Shown one piece after another: positions 34,416 through 43,631 of a stretch of 64,000 nucleotides of DNA. A program made the position numbers and the translations under genes. The DNA comes from Schaedlerella arabinosiphila (lineage in GTDB: Bacteria > Bacillota > Clostridia > Lachnospirales > Lachnospiraceae), in contig NZ_RHJS01000002.1 in NCBI RefSeq assembly GCF_003885045.1, positions 4,457,302 to 4,521,301 on the forward strand, in the 5' to 3' direction. A model generated the notes under the pieces. That model did not search any database and was not told the DNA's origin. It saw only the letters and a program-made list of their open reading frames with translations. Position 1 is the stretch's first letter. The number at the start of each line of letters is the position of its first letter.

Positions 34416-36953
34416 TTAATAGCCTGACATTGAACTCAGATAACTGGACTGGCTGTTCATGTTGGCAATTAATGTCTCCAGAGTCGAGAACTGAGAAACA
34501 TAACGATCCTGTTCCTTTTTCAGTTGTGCTTTCAGCTTCTCGATGATCTTATCAATACTTGATATTTCATTATAATAAGTATTCTGTGTAAGGCTCATTG
34601 CAGAACTCTTAGAACCTGCCTTACGGATCAGGATACCTTTTGATTCCATTGCACCAGTCGTATTTACATATTTGTTCATGATAGCCTTCAGGTTCGTCGC
34701 AAGGCCATTATATGTTTCCTTACCTTCTGCATCTACTCCTCCTGCCTGTGAAGTAAACAGATTTTGAACCTTCTCCGGATCAGTCTGAAGCGCTCCTCGC
34801 AGCTTCGCTTCGTCAATCGACAGCTTACCATTGTCAGAGTACGTGCTGGATACGCTGATTCCAACCTCCCTGAACTTCTCCAGGAGTCCTCCGCTGACAA
34901 CAACACGCAGATCCATACTCAGTGATCTCAGGTCACTGTCACCATACAGCAGGCCAGCTTTTGCTTTCTCTTCCCACTTCTCAATCTCACTTTCGGACAG
35001 TTCACCCTTTTGTTCGGAACTAAGCGGGTCGTAGTCTTTATCGTGCTTTGTAGTCAACTGCGTATTGACCATGTCAACGATGGAATTGTACTCTTCTACG
35101 AAAGATTTGATGGTATCCATCAGTTTATCAACATCTACGGAAGCATCCACCTCAACAGCCTGGTCAGGATCGTTTTCTATTAAATTACCGTCATCGTCAT
35201 ATCCAAACGTGCCTTTGATGCCGATCGTAAGTCCATCTATTGTGAAGGAATTGGAATCACGCCTCAACTCTACAGACTCATCAGAGCCTGCATATTTCAC
35301 TGAAACGATCGCGTCCTGTCCGCGAACCGACAAATCATTCCTCGTAATATTATTAGTATCATCCTTTTCTGCAAGATTGATTCCGAACATTTCACTTAAC
35401 TTCACAAGTGTCTCATCATTATTGCCTGAAAAATCTATTACGCCGCTTGCTCCGTTATCTTTTGATGTAAATGTAAATTTGTCTGCCCCTTCTTGGTAAG
35501 TCACGTTTATGTTTGCACCGCTTTTATTAATCGCATCCATCACTTCCTTCATGGTTGCGTTTGCCCCAACTTCTATTAACACATCGTTAATTTTAAAGCC
35601 GATCTTCTTTGTTCCGTCTACATCAACGTTCAAACCGGTCATATCCATTTTTTTGTTCAGATTCAACCGGGTAGTATCTCCTGTGTGAAGAGCACTCTGT
35701 TTATCTGCACCGTCACTTTGCAGAGCCCCTTTCTTGTTGCCAATCAAAGCAATACTTCCGCCTGTAAGGGTAAATACGGATGAATCATCTGTTTTCAAAT
35801 TTCCGTTTCCATCATCACTGCCTGGAATTGTTGTCCTGAAGGAAAGCTTTCCGCCTTCTCCGTCAACTTCAATTCTGCCTTTTCCAAAGGACTTGTCAAG
35901 CTGCTCCTGAATTGAATCAGCAATAGCTTCTATCGTTGCCTTATTTTTATCCTTACTTGAATCACCAGCTATTATTTCATTAACTGCTGCTTTTAAATCA
36001 GCCGCACTTGGCATTTTCACTGTTGCGGAAGTTCCATTATAAGAAAAATTCAATGTCTTTCCTGCAACATACTCATAAAAATCAACTTCCTTGATGATTT
36101 TGTCTTCTTCTATCTCTCCTGAAACCGCTGTTGCATCGCTGGTTATCTTTCCCTCATTGACTACCTTTCCTTCTTTTTCATCGCCTTCTGGTTTCTCCCT
36201 TAATCCAAGCAACTCTAATGCAGACCCGCCGGTCAGTTCCAATGTATTGCCGCCGCTGCCAATATCCTTAAATCCCAACGTACCGTCGTCATTTACAGTT
36301 GCCTCAACAATCGTAGAAAGCTTTTTATCGTTGCCTGTCGTCTGCTTTGACAGAAGGTCATTGATAGCATCTTTAATACCATCCGCAGTTGAATAATCAT
36401 AATTATCCGAGTCACTCAGGTATATAGAATAAGTTGAACTGCCATACTTGATATCTATAGTTTTTCCAACCAGATTTTCTACTGTATATGCATCAGCATC
36501 AGTTGTATTAATGCTGATCCCGTCTGAACTCAGCGTCCCGCTGGAAACCTTATTCGAAGAAGACCACTTCGCATTCTCAGCCTTCTGCTTAATCCCCATG
36601 ATAGTGATCGCATCCGCCCCGCTTGCTGATCCGGTAACAGACACGTACTTGCTGTTGATGCCGGAAGTTGTAATCTTATTCCTGCCCCAAAGCAGAGAAC
36701 TGAATAAGTTGGTGGGGGAAGTCAATGTCTCTGTATACTTACTGTGGAATCCAATCATGGAATTGCTGATCGTCTGGATTGCCTCCTGTCTCCACTGTGC
36801 CTGCTGCTTCTTCTGCTCCTGCTTATTAATCTTTGTCGTAGTGCCAAGCGTCATGCCCTTGATCAATTCGTCTCTGTCCAGACCGCTGGCCAATCCGCCG
36901 TAACCCCGGATACTCGTGCTTGTTGAAGTGCTTAATGAACCTACTGATGACAT
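34416..36953 (-). CDS. fliD: Flagellar filament cap protein FliD
   Basis: An 845-residue secreted cap protein, larger than the common 450-500 residues but usual for gut Clostridia. The N-terminal D0/D1 part has GLASGLDRDELIKGM and the TKINKQEQKKQQAQWRQEA coiled segment. The long middle (about 150-560) is variable and repeats domains D2/D3. The C-terminus returns to SFVEEYNSIVDMVNTQL and the terminal coiled coil with SQFSTLETLIANMNSQSSYL. It heads the fliD-fliS-flgN unit, probably under the sigma-D promoter at 37260-37286. Confidence 0.94.
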   Translation of the reverse strand: MSSVGSLSTSTSTSIRGYGGLASGLDRDELIKGMTLGTTTKINKQEQKKQQAQWRQEAIQTISNSMIGFHSKYTETLTSPTNLFSSLLWGRNKITTSGINSKYVSVTGSASGADAITIMGIKQKAENAKWSSSNKVSSGTLSSDGISINTTDADAYTVENLVGKTIDIKYGSSTYSIYLSDSDNYDYSTADGIKDAINDLLSKQTTGNDKKLSTIVEATVNDDGTLGFKDIGSGGNTLELTGGSALELLGLREKPEGDEKEGKVVNEGKITSDATAVSGEIEEDKIIKEVDFYEYVAGKTLNFSYNGTSATVKMPSAADLKAAVNEIIAGDSSKDKNKATIEAIADSIQEQLDKSFGKGRIEVDGEGGKLSFRTTIPGSDDGNGNLKTDDSSVFTLTGGSIALIGNKKGALQSDGADKQSALHTGDTTRLNLNKKMDMTGLNVDVDGTKKIGFKINDVLIEVGANATMKEVMDAINKSGANINVTYQEGADKFTFTSKDNGASGVIDFSGNNDETLVKLSEMFGINLAEKDDTNNITRNDLSVRGQDAIVSVKYAGSDESVELRRDSNSFTIDGLTIGIKGTFGYDDDGNLIENDPDQAVEVDASVDVDKLMDTIKSFVEEYNSIVDMVNTQLTTKHDKDYDPLSSEQKGELSESEIEKWEEKAKAGLLYGDSDLRSLSMDLRVVVSGGLLEKFREVGISVSSTYSDNGKLSIDEAKLRGALQTDPEKVQNLFTSQAGGVDAEGKETYNGLATNLKAIMNKYVNTTGAMESKGILIRKAGSKSSAMSLTQNTYYNEISSIDKIIEKLKAQLKKEQDRYVSQFSTLETLIANMNSQSSYLSSMSGY

Positions 36954-37105
36954 GTCAATCCTCTCCTTTTTCTCTTCATATTCTTCATGACCTCCCGCCG
37001 AAAGACTTTATCCTCAAATCCTGCTGCAAGACACAACAAAATGTACTCGGACTGGTCTCTGAAAGACACAAGCAGTCTTCCGCCTCCCTGGTCATACGAT
37101 TGCAT
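36941..37105 (-). CDS. Candidate small protein upstream of fliD
   Basis: A 54-codon frame (MQSYDQGGGRLLVSFRDQSE...) with plausible codon use. It ends 13 bases inside fliD and sits between the sigma-D promoter and fliD. The ribosome site is weak (AGCAGG, seven bases from ATG). No family recognised; it may instead be untranslated leader. Confidence 0.35.
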   Translation of the reverse strand: MQSYDQGGGRLLVSFRDQSEYILLCLAAGFEDKVFRREVMKNMKRKRRGLTCHQ

Positions 37106-37259
37106 AATAAAACCTGCTGCAATACTCTGGTTTCACGTTGGCTATATATTGCTTATGCCGCACAGCGTTCTTCACAGATGCTATATTACGAACAAACTGC
37201 TAGAACAGCGGTTATAAAGCAAATACATACTGATAAATTTTATTTTATTCTGTACTTAT

Positions 37260-37286
37260 TTATCGGCATATAGTATACTTTAAATA
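37260..37286 (-). promoter_or_regulatory. sigma-D (FliA) promoter for the fliD operon
   Basis: Minus strand TATT, 15 bases, GCCGATAA. The -10 is a perfect sigma-28 element, and the same TATT-N15-GCCGATAA arrangement occurs before cheV. The leader to fliD is about 300 bases. Confidence 0.7.
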
Positions 37287-37325
37287 ATAGCGAAATGAGT
37301 TTTTTTACGAATGGAGGAATATATT

Positions 37326-38114
37326 TTGGCTACTATCATCGTACTCACCAATCAGAAGGGCGGCGTAGGCAAGACGACTACATCCACTGCTCTGGCGGCT
37401 GGTCTGGTCTCTTTTTATCATAAAAAAGTACTTGCAATTGATCTTGATCCACAGGGAAATATGGGCTTCAGCCTTGGGCTTGATATCGAAGATGGGCGTA
37501 CGATCCACGACGTGATGACCGGACGTACCTCCGCCCGGGAAGCGATTCAGGAGACCGATTACTGCGACGTCATCACGTCAAATATTCTGCTCAGCAGCGC
37601 AGAGCTTGATTTCAACTTTTCCGACAGGGAGCTTTTGCTGAAGAAGTCGCTGGCGCCTGTCGCTGCCGATTATGATTTTATTATCATCGACACACCGCCG
37701 GCCCTGAATATTCTGACGGTAAATGCATATGCTATGGCAAATTATCTCATTATCCCGATGGCGCCGGAGATTCTGAGCCTTCTTGCCGTTACTCAGATCA
37801 AGGAGACCATTGACTCTGTACGTGAAAGCCTGAACCCTCATCTCGACGTGCTGGGGATTCTTCTTACAAAATACAACCCGCGTACGGTTCTTGCGCGCGA
37901 GGTCAAGGAAATGGCGGAAAATATTGCCGCACAGATTGGGACATGCGTATTCGATACACAGATCCGTTCCAGTGTTTCTGTTGCGGAAGCTCCCGCCCAC
38001 GGTCTCAGTATATTTGATTATGCCCCCCGCGCCAAACCATCAGAGGATTATATGAGTTTTATCAAAGAAATCAGAATCATGATGAGAACCAAAACACTCC
38101 AGGAGGTAAGATAA
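37326..38114 (+). CDS. ParA/Soj-family ATPase
   Basis: A 262-residue deviant-Walker ATPase. Walker A is KGGVGKTTT at the N-terminus, A' is DLDPQGN and Walker B is IIIDTPPAL, as in ParA/Soj proteins that position DNA or protein complexes by ATP-dependent dimerisation. The start is TTG at 37326, eight bases after GGAGG. It is followed by the ComFB-domain gene with only one base between stop and ATG. No parB or parS is seen. It is not FlhG/YlxH by context, but it is divergent from fliD, so a role in placing flagellar or chemotaxis complexes is possible (inference). Confidence 0.88.
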   Translation: MATIIVLTNQKGGVGKTTTSTALAAGLVSFYHKKVLAIDLDPQGNMGFSLGLDIEDGRTIHDVMTGRTSAREAIQETDYCDVITSNILLSSAELDFNFSDRELLLKKSLAPVAADYDFIIIDTPPALNILTVNAYAMANYLIIPMAPEILSLLAVTQIKETIDSVRESLNPHLDVLGILLTKYNPRTVLAREVKEMAENIAAQIGTCVFDTQIRSSVSVAEAPAHGLSIFDYAPRAKPSEDYMSFIKEIRIMMRTKTLQEVR

Positions 38115-38115
38115 A

Positions 38116-39390
38116 ATGGCCAGAAAAAGCAACAAAACCGCGCATGTGCTGAACCTGATCGCAGGACATGACGCTGCAAAGGAAACGGATGAGCAGGCGT
38201 CCATAGAGCAGGAGGCTTCCGGCAGTACGGGAGCGCAGGCGGTCTCCGACGGTTCCTCTGCTCAGGCGGCGCAGACTGCTTCCGACGGTACGGATTTGCA
38301 GGCAGCACAGGCGGCTTCCGACAGCGCAGTTTCGCAGACAGCACAGGCGGCTTCCGGCGCTGCAGCTCCCCAGACAGCACAGGCAGCCCCCGGCCAGGCG
38401 ACAGGACAAGCTGTCTCTTCCGGCATCGGCACAGTCTCAGGCGCCGGTAATCAGGCTGCCGGAGCTGTACCGCCCCCCATTCCTGCACAGCCCCAGGCAA
38501 CTGCCGTACCGCCTCAGAACAATATTGCTATGATTGACAAAACCGGGGATGATCCGGTTGCCGAACTTATTCAGCAAAAATTATCAACCGAATTTGAAAA
38601 GCAGATACAGCAGTCCGGGACGGATGCCTCCGCCCCGGCGGAATCCGGTTCTGCACCGGAATCTTCTTCCGACCTGGGGGACAGTTCTGACTCATCCCCT
38701 GACGCAGATGCATCGGCTGATTCATCTGCAGGTACGCCCCCGGAGATTCTGCCTGTTTCCGAATCTGAAGCAGTGGTTCCTGAGATGAATACTACTTCCG
38801 ATTCTGATGCTGCCTCTGTTTCCGAAGAGAACACTGCTTCCGTCTCCGATGCTTACTCTGCTCCGGAGACCCCCGCAGAAAATACGGTTGCAGAGGGTCA
38901 TAACGCTGTCGATCTTACAGACAGCGCACCCGCAGAAAGTTCCGTTCCGGAGCAAGCCGTTGAACCCACGCCTGCAGCCGGGCCTATTTCGGAATACGCA
39001 TCTTCACCCGATGCAGTATCCCTGCAAAATGGCGCTGATACTATGGAAGCAGCACCTGCACAGGAAACAGCATCGTCCCAGCAGTCCATTCTGGAAGCAG
39101 ATCCGGAACCTGAAGAGCCCGAAGCCGATTTTGCCGCAATCAATGTTATGGAGCATATTGTAAGGGACAAAATCATCTATTATATGCGCCAGTTTGACGT
39201 CTGTACGTGTGACCGCTGCAAAGCGGATGTTACCGCGCTGACTCTCAACGGATTGATGCCAAAATACATTGTCACTATGAAAGCCGCAGTTGATCCGCTT
39301 CTCAGTTATTACACGAACCGTCTGATATCCGACGTTACTGTAGAAGCCACAAAATCCTGCATGACCGTCAAAGAAAATCCGAGGCATTAA
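38116..39390 (+). CDS. ComFB-domain protein with long low-complexity N-terminus
   Basis: A 424-residue protein. Residues about 25-345 are Ala/Ser/Gln/Glu/Pro-rich and probably disordered, with internal QAASD/SAVSQTAQAAS repeats. The C-terminal 80 residues match ComFB: NVMEHIVRDKIIYYMRQF, then CTCDRCKADVTALTLNGLMP and PKYIVT. ComFB-type proteins have been described as cyclic-dinucleotide receptors and are linked to motility; this is family knowledge, not shown here. It forms an operon with ParA (AGGAGG nine bases before ATG). Confidence 0.82.
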   Translation: MARKSNKTAHVLNLIAGHDAAKETDEQASIEQEASGSTGAQAVSDGSSAQAAQTASDGTDLQAAQAASDSAVSQTAQAASGAAAPQTAQAAPGQATGQAVSSGIGTVSGAGNQAAGAVPPPIPAQPQATAVPPQNNIAMIDKTGDDPVAELIQQKLSTEFEKQIQQSGTDASAPAESGSAPESSSDLGDSSDSSPDADASADSSAGTPPEILPVSESEAVVPEMNTTSDSDAASVSEENTASVSDAYSAPETPAENTVAEGHNAVDLTDSAPAESSVPEQAVEPTPAAGPISEYASSPDAVSLQNGADTMEAAPAQETASSQQSILEADPEPEEPEADFAAINVMEHIVRDKIIYYMRQFDVCTCDRCKADVTALTLNGLMPKYIVTMKAAVDPLLSYYTNRLISDVTVEATKSCMTVKENPRH

Positions 39391-39410
39391 GCTTCTTTTT
39401 TCTTCTGAAC

Positions 39411-39457
39411 AGCAAAACAGCCCTTGCATTTCCCCATATGCCAAGGACTGTTTTGCT
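39411..39457. terminator. Bidirectional terminator between comFB-like and Rpn-like genes
   Basis: AGCAAAACAG pairs with CTGTTTTGCT, with an inner CTTG/CAAG stem; it serves the two converging genes. Confidence 0.88.
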
Positions 39458-39479
39458 TATTCCAATGTTCTGGTCTGTC

Positions 39480-40472
39480 TCAAACCGCTGCCGTCTTCTT
39501 CCCTCCGCCCAGCTTCCTCCATATCTTCTCAATATTATAATCCGGTGCAAAATTCAACACAGTATTATAAATCGCTTCTACCTTTTCCTTATCTTCTTCC
39601 AGCAAATCCGCGATCTCTTCTGCGCTGCAGTTCTTTTTCATTTTTTTGCAGATCAGCTCTATCAGTTTCTTTTCTTCTCCTTCCTTATAACCCTGCTTTT
39701 CTCCTTCCCTATACCCTCGTTTTTCTCCTTCACTATAGCCATTGTGCCAATTACTGTACATCTGGGTATTATAGTCATTTAGTGCCTTCTGTCTTGCCTC
39801 ATACAACAGGCGTTTTTCTTCATTCCCGCTCATATAGAGCAATTGATCATATGCTTTTTGAATATGCGGATCTGTCTTTGCCACCATCTCAAATTCCTCC
39901 TTCTTCTCAGCATTGAAAAATCTTGCCCATTTCAAAAGCGCTGTCTCCGGATATTCACGCTTGGCAAGCTTGGGCAGCTCTACAATATGTATCTCCAATT
40001 TGTCGCTGTATATCCTCCGCCGTTTATCCTCCCACAAATGGAAACAGGAATAATATTCCTCATCTTCCTCAAACAGGATAAAGTCCAGTATCCCTACATG
40101 GATGCATTTTTCAAGAACCTGATAGCCTTCTCCTGCGAGTATCACATCTGAATACATCTTACTCAGATAAAACAGCGACCGTTCTCTCCAAAACAGGAAT
40201 TGCGCCACCTGGATTTCCATATCAATCTGAATCTCTCCATTCAAGATCACATGCACATCCAGTATCCCAAGCTTATCCTTTTGGTGCTTTACCCGTAAAT
40301 GGGTCGGCTTCAATTCTGTACTGACTACTTCTTCCGGGCTGATCCCCAGCACTGCCGCTATGAATCCGCGCCGTACTTCTGCAAATTCCATCAGTTCCTT
40401 AAAACAGAAATCAATTTTCGGCTTCATTATAAATGTATTTGTGTTTGCCACTCTGCCGCTCCTTTCTTTCAT
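39480..40472 (-). CDS. Rpn/PD-(D/E)XK nuclease-family protein, copy 1
   Basis: A 330-residue protein of the Rpn (PDDEXK_2/transposase_31-like) family, whose members cut DNA and may promote recombination. The start TFIMKPKIDFCFKELM and the core ILDVHVILNGEIQIDMEIQ (D...E-x-Q) are the nuclease motif. The C-terminal part has GYSEGEKRGYREGEKQGYKE repeats and a KKMKKNCSAEEIADLLEED helix. It is nearly identical to the next gene upstream. No mobile-element ends are visible. Confidence 0.87.
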   Translation of the reverse strand: MKERSGRVANTNTFIMKPKIDFCFKELMEFAEVRRGFIAAVLGISPEEVVSTELKPTHLRVKHQKDKLGILDVHVILNGEIQIDMEIQVAQFLFWRERSLFYLSKMYSDVILAGEGYQVLEKCIHVGILDFILFEEDEEYYSCFHLWEDKRRRIYSDKLEIHIVELPKLAKREYPETALLKWARFFNAEKKEEFEMVAKTDPHIQKAYDQLLYMSGNEEKRLLYEARQKALNDYNTQMYSNWHNGYSEGEKRGYREGEKQGYKEGEEKKLIELICKKMKKNCSAEEIADLLEEDKEKVEAIYNTVLNFAPDYNIEKIWRKLGGGKKTAAV

Positions 40473-40592
40473 TCAGAGTGAGAAAAAAGCGGCTCCATGT
40501 CTTTCCCTGGTCGCTGGTAGCCATATACCAGAATACCGGCCTGATACAGCGCCCTGAAAAATCTTTCGGCTGCCTGACTTCTGCCTATATTC

Positions 40593-40621
40593 ATTATAAC
40601 GGCATCCCCCGGATTGCACAA
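40593..40621 (-). promoter_or_regulatory. Promoter of Rpn copy 1
   Basis: Minus strand TTGTGC, 17 bases, TATAAT, about 120 bases before the gene. The whole 40473-40836 gap is duplicated leader sequence. Confidence 0.55.
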
Positions 40622-40836
40622 CTTTTTTCTCCTTCTTCATTTACCCTGCTACGCTTCTCATTTCTGGAAATGCCACCCCGAATCTGGGAACATTGAAAAA
40701 TCATACAGCTACCGTCAACTGTCCTATGATTTTCTAGGAATGAGGTTGCCTTACGGCTTAGAATCAACATCATCCGCAGCATCAGAAAAATGCCTGACCG
40801 GATGTGCATATTTTACTATTCAATCATCTGTCCGTC

Positions 40837-41781
40837 TCATACCGCCGTCTGCTTCTTCCTTCCGCCCAGCTTCTTCCATATCTTCTCAATATTATAATCC
40901 GGTGCAAAATCCAAAGCCGTATTATAAATCGTTTCCACCTTTGCCTTATCTTCTTCCAACAAATCCGCGATCTCTTCTGCGCTGCAGTTCTTTTTCATCT
41001 TTTTGCAGATCAGCTCTATCAGTTTCTTTTCTTCTCCTTCACTATAGCCATCGTGCCAATTACTGTACATCTGGGTATTATAGTCATTTATCGCCTTCTG
41101 TCTTGCCTCATACAACAGGCGTTTTTCTTCATTCCCGCTCATATAGAGCAATTGATCATATGCTTTTTGAATATGCGGATCTGTCTTTGCTACCATCTCA
41201 AATTCCTCCTTCTTCTCAGCATTGAAAAATCTTGCCCATTTTAAAAGCGCTGTCTCCGGATATTCACGCTCGGCAAGCTTGGGCAGCTCTACAATATGTA
41301 TCTCTAATTTGTCGCTGTATATCCTCCGCCGTTTATCCTCCCACAAATGGAAACAGGAATAATATTCCTCATCTTCCTCAAACAGGATAAAGTCCAGTAT
41401 CCCTACATGGATGCATTTTCCAAGAACCTGATAGCCTTCTCCTGCGAGTATCACATCTGAGTACATCTTACTCAGATAAAACAGCGACCGTTCTCTCCAA
41501 AACAGGAATTGCGCCACCTGGATTTCCATATCAATCTGAATCTCTCCATTCAAGATCACATGCACATCCAGTATCCCAAGCTTATCCTTTTGGTGCTTTA
41601 CCCGTAAATAGGTCGGCTTCAATTCTGTACTGACTACTTCTTCCGGGCTGATCCCCAGCACTGCCGCTATGAATCCACGCCGTACTTCTGCAAATTCCAT
41701 CAGTTCCTTAAAACAGAAATCAATTTTCGGCTTCATTATAAATGTATTTGTGTTTGCCACTCTGCCGCTCCTTTCTTTCAT
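40837..41781 (-). CDS. Rpn/PD-(D/E)XK nuclease-family protein, copy 2
   Basis: A 314-residue near-identical paralogue of the neighbour. It differs at scattered positions and lacks the 16-residue KRGYREGEKQGYKEGE insert, so the two look like a recent tandem duplication. The nuclease core ILDVHVILNGEIQIDMEIQ is unchanged, so both copies should be active if the family activity holds. Confidence 0.87.
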   Translation of the reverse strand: MKERSGRVANTNTFIMKPKIDFCFKELMEFAEVRRGFIAAVLGISPEEVVSTELKPTYLRVKHQKDKLGILDVHVILNGEIQIDMEIQVAQFLFWRERSLFYLSKMYSDVILAGEGYQVLGKCIHVGILDFILFEEDEEYYSCFHLWEDKRRRIYSDKLEIHIVELPKLAEREYPETALLKWARFFNAEKKEEFEMVAKTDPHIQKAYDQLLYMSGNEEKRLLYEARQKAINDYNTQMYSNWHDGYSEGEEKKLIELICKKMKKNCSAEEIADLLEEDKAKVETIYNTALDFAPDYNIEKIWKKLGGRKKQTAV

Positions 41782-41901
41782 TCAGAGCGAGAAAAAAGCG
41801 GCTCCATGTCTTTCCCTGGTCGCTGGTAGCCATATACCAGAATACCGGCCTGATACAGCGCCCTGAAAAATCTTTCGGCTGCCTGACTTCTGCCTATATT
41901 C

Positions 41902-41930
41902 ATTATAACGGCATCCCCCGGATTGCACAA
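41902..41930 (-). promoter_or_regulatory. Promoter of Rpn copy 2
   Basis: Same TTGTGC-N17-TATAAT as copy 1. The rest of the 41782-42404 gap is duplicated leader and the terminator of the metalloprotease gene. Confidence 0.55.
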
Positions 41931-42307
41931 CTTTTTTCTCCTTCTTCATTTGTCTTGTTCTGGATGCCTTGCAGCAGCGTGCAAAGCACTGTGAACAATA
42001 ACTCCCCGTTACGTTTCTCATTTCTGGAAATGCCGCCCCGAATCTGGGAACATTGAAAAATCATACAGCTACCGTCAACTGTCCTATGATTTTCTAGGAA
42101 TGAGATTGCCTTACGGCTTAGAATCAACATCATCCGCTGCATCAGAAAGATGCTCGACTGGATGTGCCTATTTTACTATCCAATTACCCACTCGTCAACC
42201 CAATACACAGATTTCTCACACTTTTATCACTTTTATTGTACAATTTACGGCCAACTGGCAGCGAATTGCAAGGCATCCTAAACAGCAGCTTTTCTGCATA
42301 CGATTGT

Positions 42308-42351
42308 ATAAAAATTTGGCAGACACCCTTCTGCTAAGTATGTCTGCCAAA
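42308..42351 (-). terminator. Terminator after the SprA-like gene
   Basis: Minus strand TTTGGCAGACA / TGTCTGCCAAA followed by TTTTTAT, about 55 bases after the stop. Confidence 0.9.
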
Positions 42352-42404
42352 CCTTACATTCTTATGTATCATCCCTAAGTTGGTATCATCAGCCTATATC
42401 CATC

Positions 42405-43631
42405 TTATATATCCGAAGCCAATATCCACCTTGGGTCCTTTGGTTTTTCCTGCTGCTTTGTATCTGCTGCCGTCGTTGTGCGGGTCACACCGCCTGCCAC
42501 GTAGACGCTGCCGCACTCCGGACAGATTCCCGTCTGCATTGATACGGACTGGCTGATCACGCGGCGTCCTTCACTCTGGGCTTTGGCACGCTCACGAACC
42601 ACATGCTCCATCTCATGTCCGCGGACTGCTGAAGCCGACTGATCCGGCCCGATATGCGTCGGTGTTTTGAAAGAAACCCCCGGATCATTAGAACCGTCCT
42701 GGTACTTTCGTTCCTGACAGGTTTTGCACTCGGCCTCTTCGGAAGTCTTCTGCGCATTCTCTGCACCCATCCCGGCTACCTTCGGCGCATCCTCCTGAGA
42801 TCCTGCTGCCGGAGTGGTGTCCGTCTGCGCCGCAGTTCCCGGAAGTCCCGCCTGCACCGCTGCTTCTTCCGTCGAAGTCCCCGGAAGCTCTGCCTGCACC
42901 GCCTCTTTCGACCCCGTTCCCGGCAAGTCTAACTGTACCGCTTCCTTTCCGGCTCCCTGCGAGCTACCCGGCAAGTCTAACTGTACTGCTTCCTTACCTG
43001 TTCCCTGCGAGCTACCCGGCAAGTCTAACTGCACTGCTTCCTTTCCGGCTCCCTGCGAGCTACCCGGCAAGTCTAACTGCACTGCTTCCTTTCCGGCTCC
43101 CTGCGAGGTACCCGGCATATCCATCTGTACCGCTTCCTTGCCAGCTCCCTGGAAACCGCTTCCTGCCGCTGTCCGTCCAAACGCCCCTGCATTCTGCATA
43201 CGCATACGGACTGAAAGCTCCGCCGGGTCCATCCCTTTTCTCAGGAATGGAATCATATAATTGGTACTGCCGGAATTTCCCGGCTGTACGGTAGAAATCT
43301 TATCGACCGGCTGTACCGGACTCTCCGGATCAGCCGCTCTTCCGGCTGACACTGCCGCCACACCGGATGCCTGCCCGGCAGCCGCTATACTACGTGCCCC
43401 AATTAAGGATGAGACACCGCCAGCCCGTCTTGTCGATACCGAATGACTCCCGGACACAGCCCCTGTCTTCTGCCCCGCCTGAACCTGCTCACCCCCGGAC
43501 ACCGACTGCCCAGCCCGAACCCGCACATTCCCAGCCGCCGCCTGCCCAGCCTGAACCCGCATATTCCGTCCATAACCGCCTGAATACTGATAACTGCTTA
43601 CATTCGTATTGAGAGAAACCGCCCCTACCAT
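42405..43631 (-). CDS. SprA-like putative metalloprotease with internal repeats
   Basis: A 408-residue protein without signal peptide. Residues 160-240 are five 16-residue repeats (SQGAGKEAVQLDLPGS). The C-terminal part has CKTCQERKYQDGSNDPGVSF, RGHEMEHVV (HExxH, 339-343) and CPECG, matching the SprA-related/CJM1_0395 type of putative metalloprotease. HEMEH would bind zinc; the flanking Cys pairs may form another site. The start is the ATG at 43631, eight bases after GGAGG. Substrate unknown; its place among flagellar genes suggests a surface or export role (inference). Confidence 0.72.
   Translation of the reverse strand: MVGAVSLNTNVSSYQYSGGYGRNMRVQAGQAAAGNVRVRAGQSVSGGEQVQAGQKTGAVSGSHSVSTRRAGGVSSLIGARSIAAAGQASGVAAVSAGRAADPESPVQPVDKISTVQPGNSGSTNYMIPFLRKGMDPAELSVRMRMQNAGAFGRTAAGSGFQGAGKEAVQMDMPGTSQGAGKEAVQLDLPGSSQGAGKEAVQLDLPGSSQGTGKEAVQLDLPGSSQGAGKEAVQLDLPGTGSKEAVQAELPGTSTEEAAVQAGLPGTAAQTDTTPAAGSQEDAPKVAGMGAENAQKTSEEAECKTCQERKYQDGSNDPGVSFKTPTHIGPDQSASAVRGHEMEHVVRERAKAQSEGRRVISQSVSMQTGICPECGSVYVAGGVTRTTTAADTKQQEKPKDPRWILASDI
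42919..43152 (-). repeat. 48-bp in-frame tandem repeat in the SprA-like gene
   Basis: Five copies (starts 42919, 42967, 43015, 43063, 43111). The middle three are almost identical and the outer ones are more diverged. Confidence 0.92.

Larger units (their letters stand above)
39470..42165 (-). repeat. Tandem duplication of an Rpn-nuclease gene with its promoter
   Basis: Two units, about 39470-40815 and 40830-42165, each hold a complete gene plus about 330-380 bases of upstream sequence including the promoter. They differ by few substitutions, a 48-base in-frame insertion in the first gene (GYxEGE repeat) and about 48 extra bases in the second leader. Confidence 0.9.

Noticed and set aside
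37311..37325. Upstream ATG at 37311 as the ParA start
   Set aside because: It contains the ribosome site itself; the TTG at 37326 has GGAGG at eight bases and places the Walker A motif normally.
39470..42165. Insertion sequence carrying the Rpn-like genes
   Set aside because: No terminal inverted repeats or target-site duplications are visible; a tandem gene duplication explains the pattern.
42919..43152. Repeats as a CRISPR array or noncoding satellite
   Set aside because: Unit length is a multiple of three, the frame is kept, and the repeat encodes part of a protein with conserved flanks.
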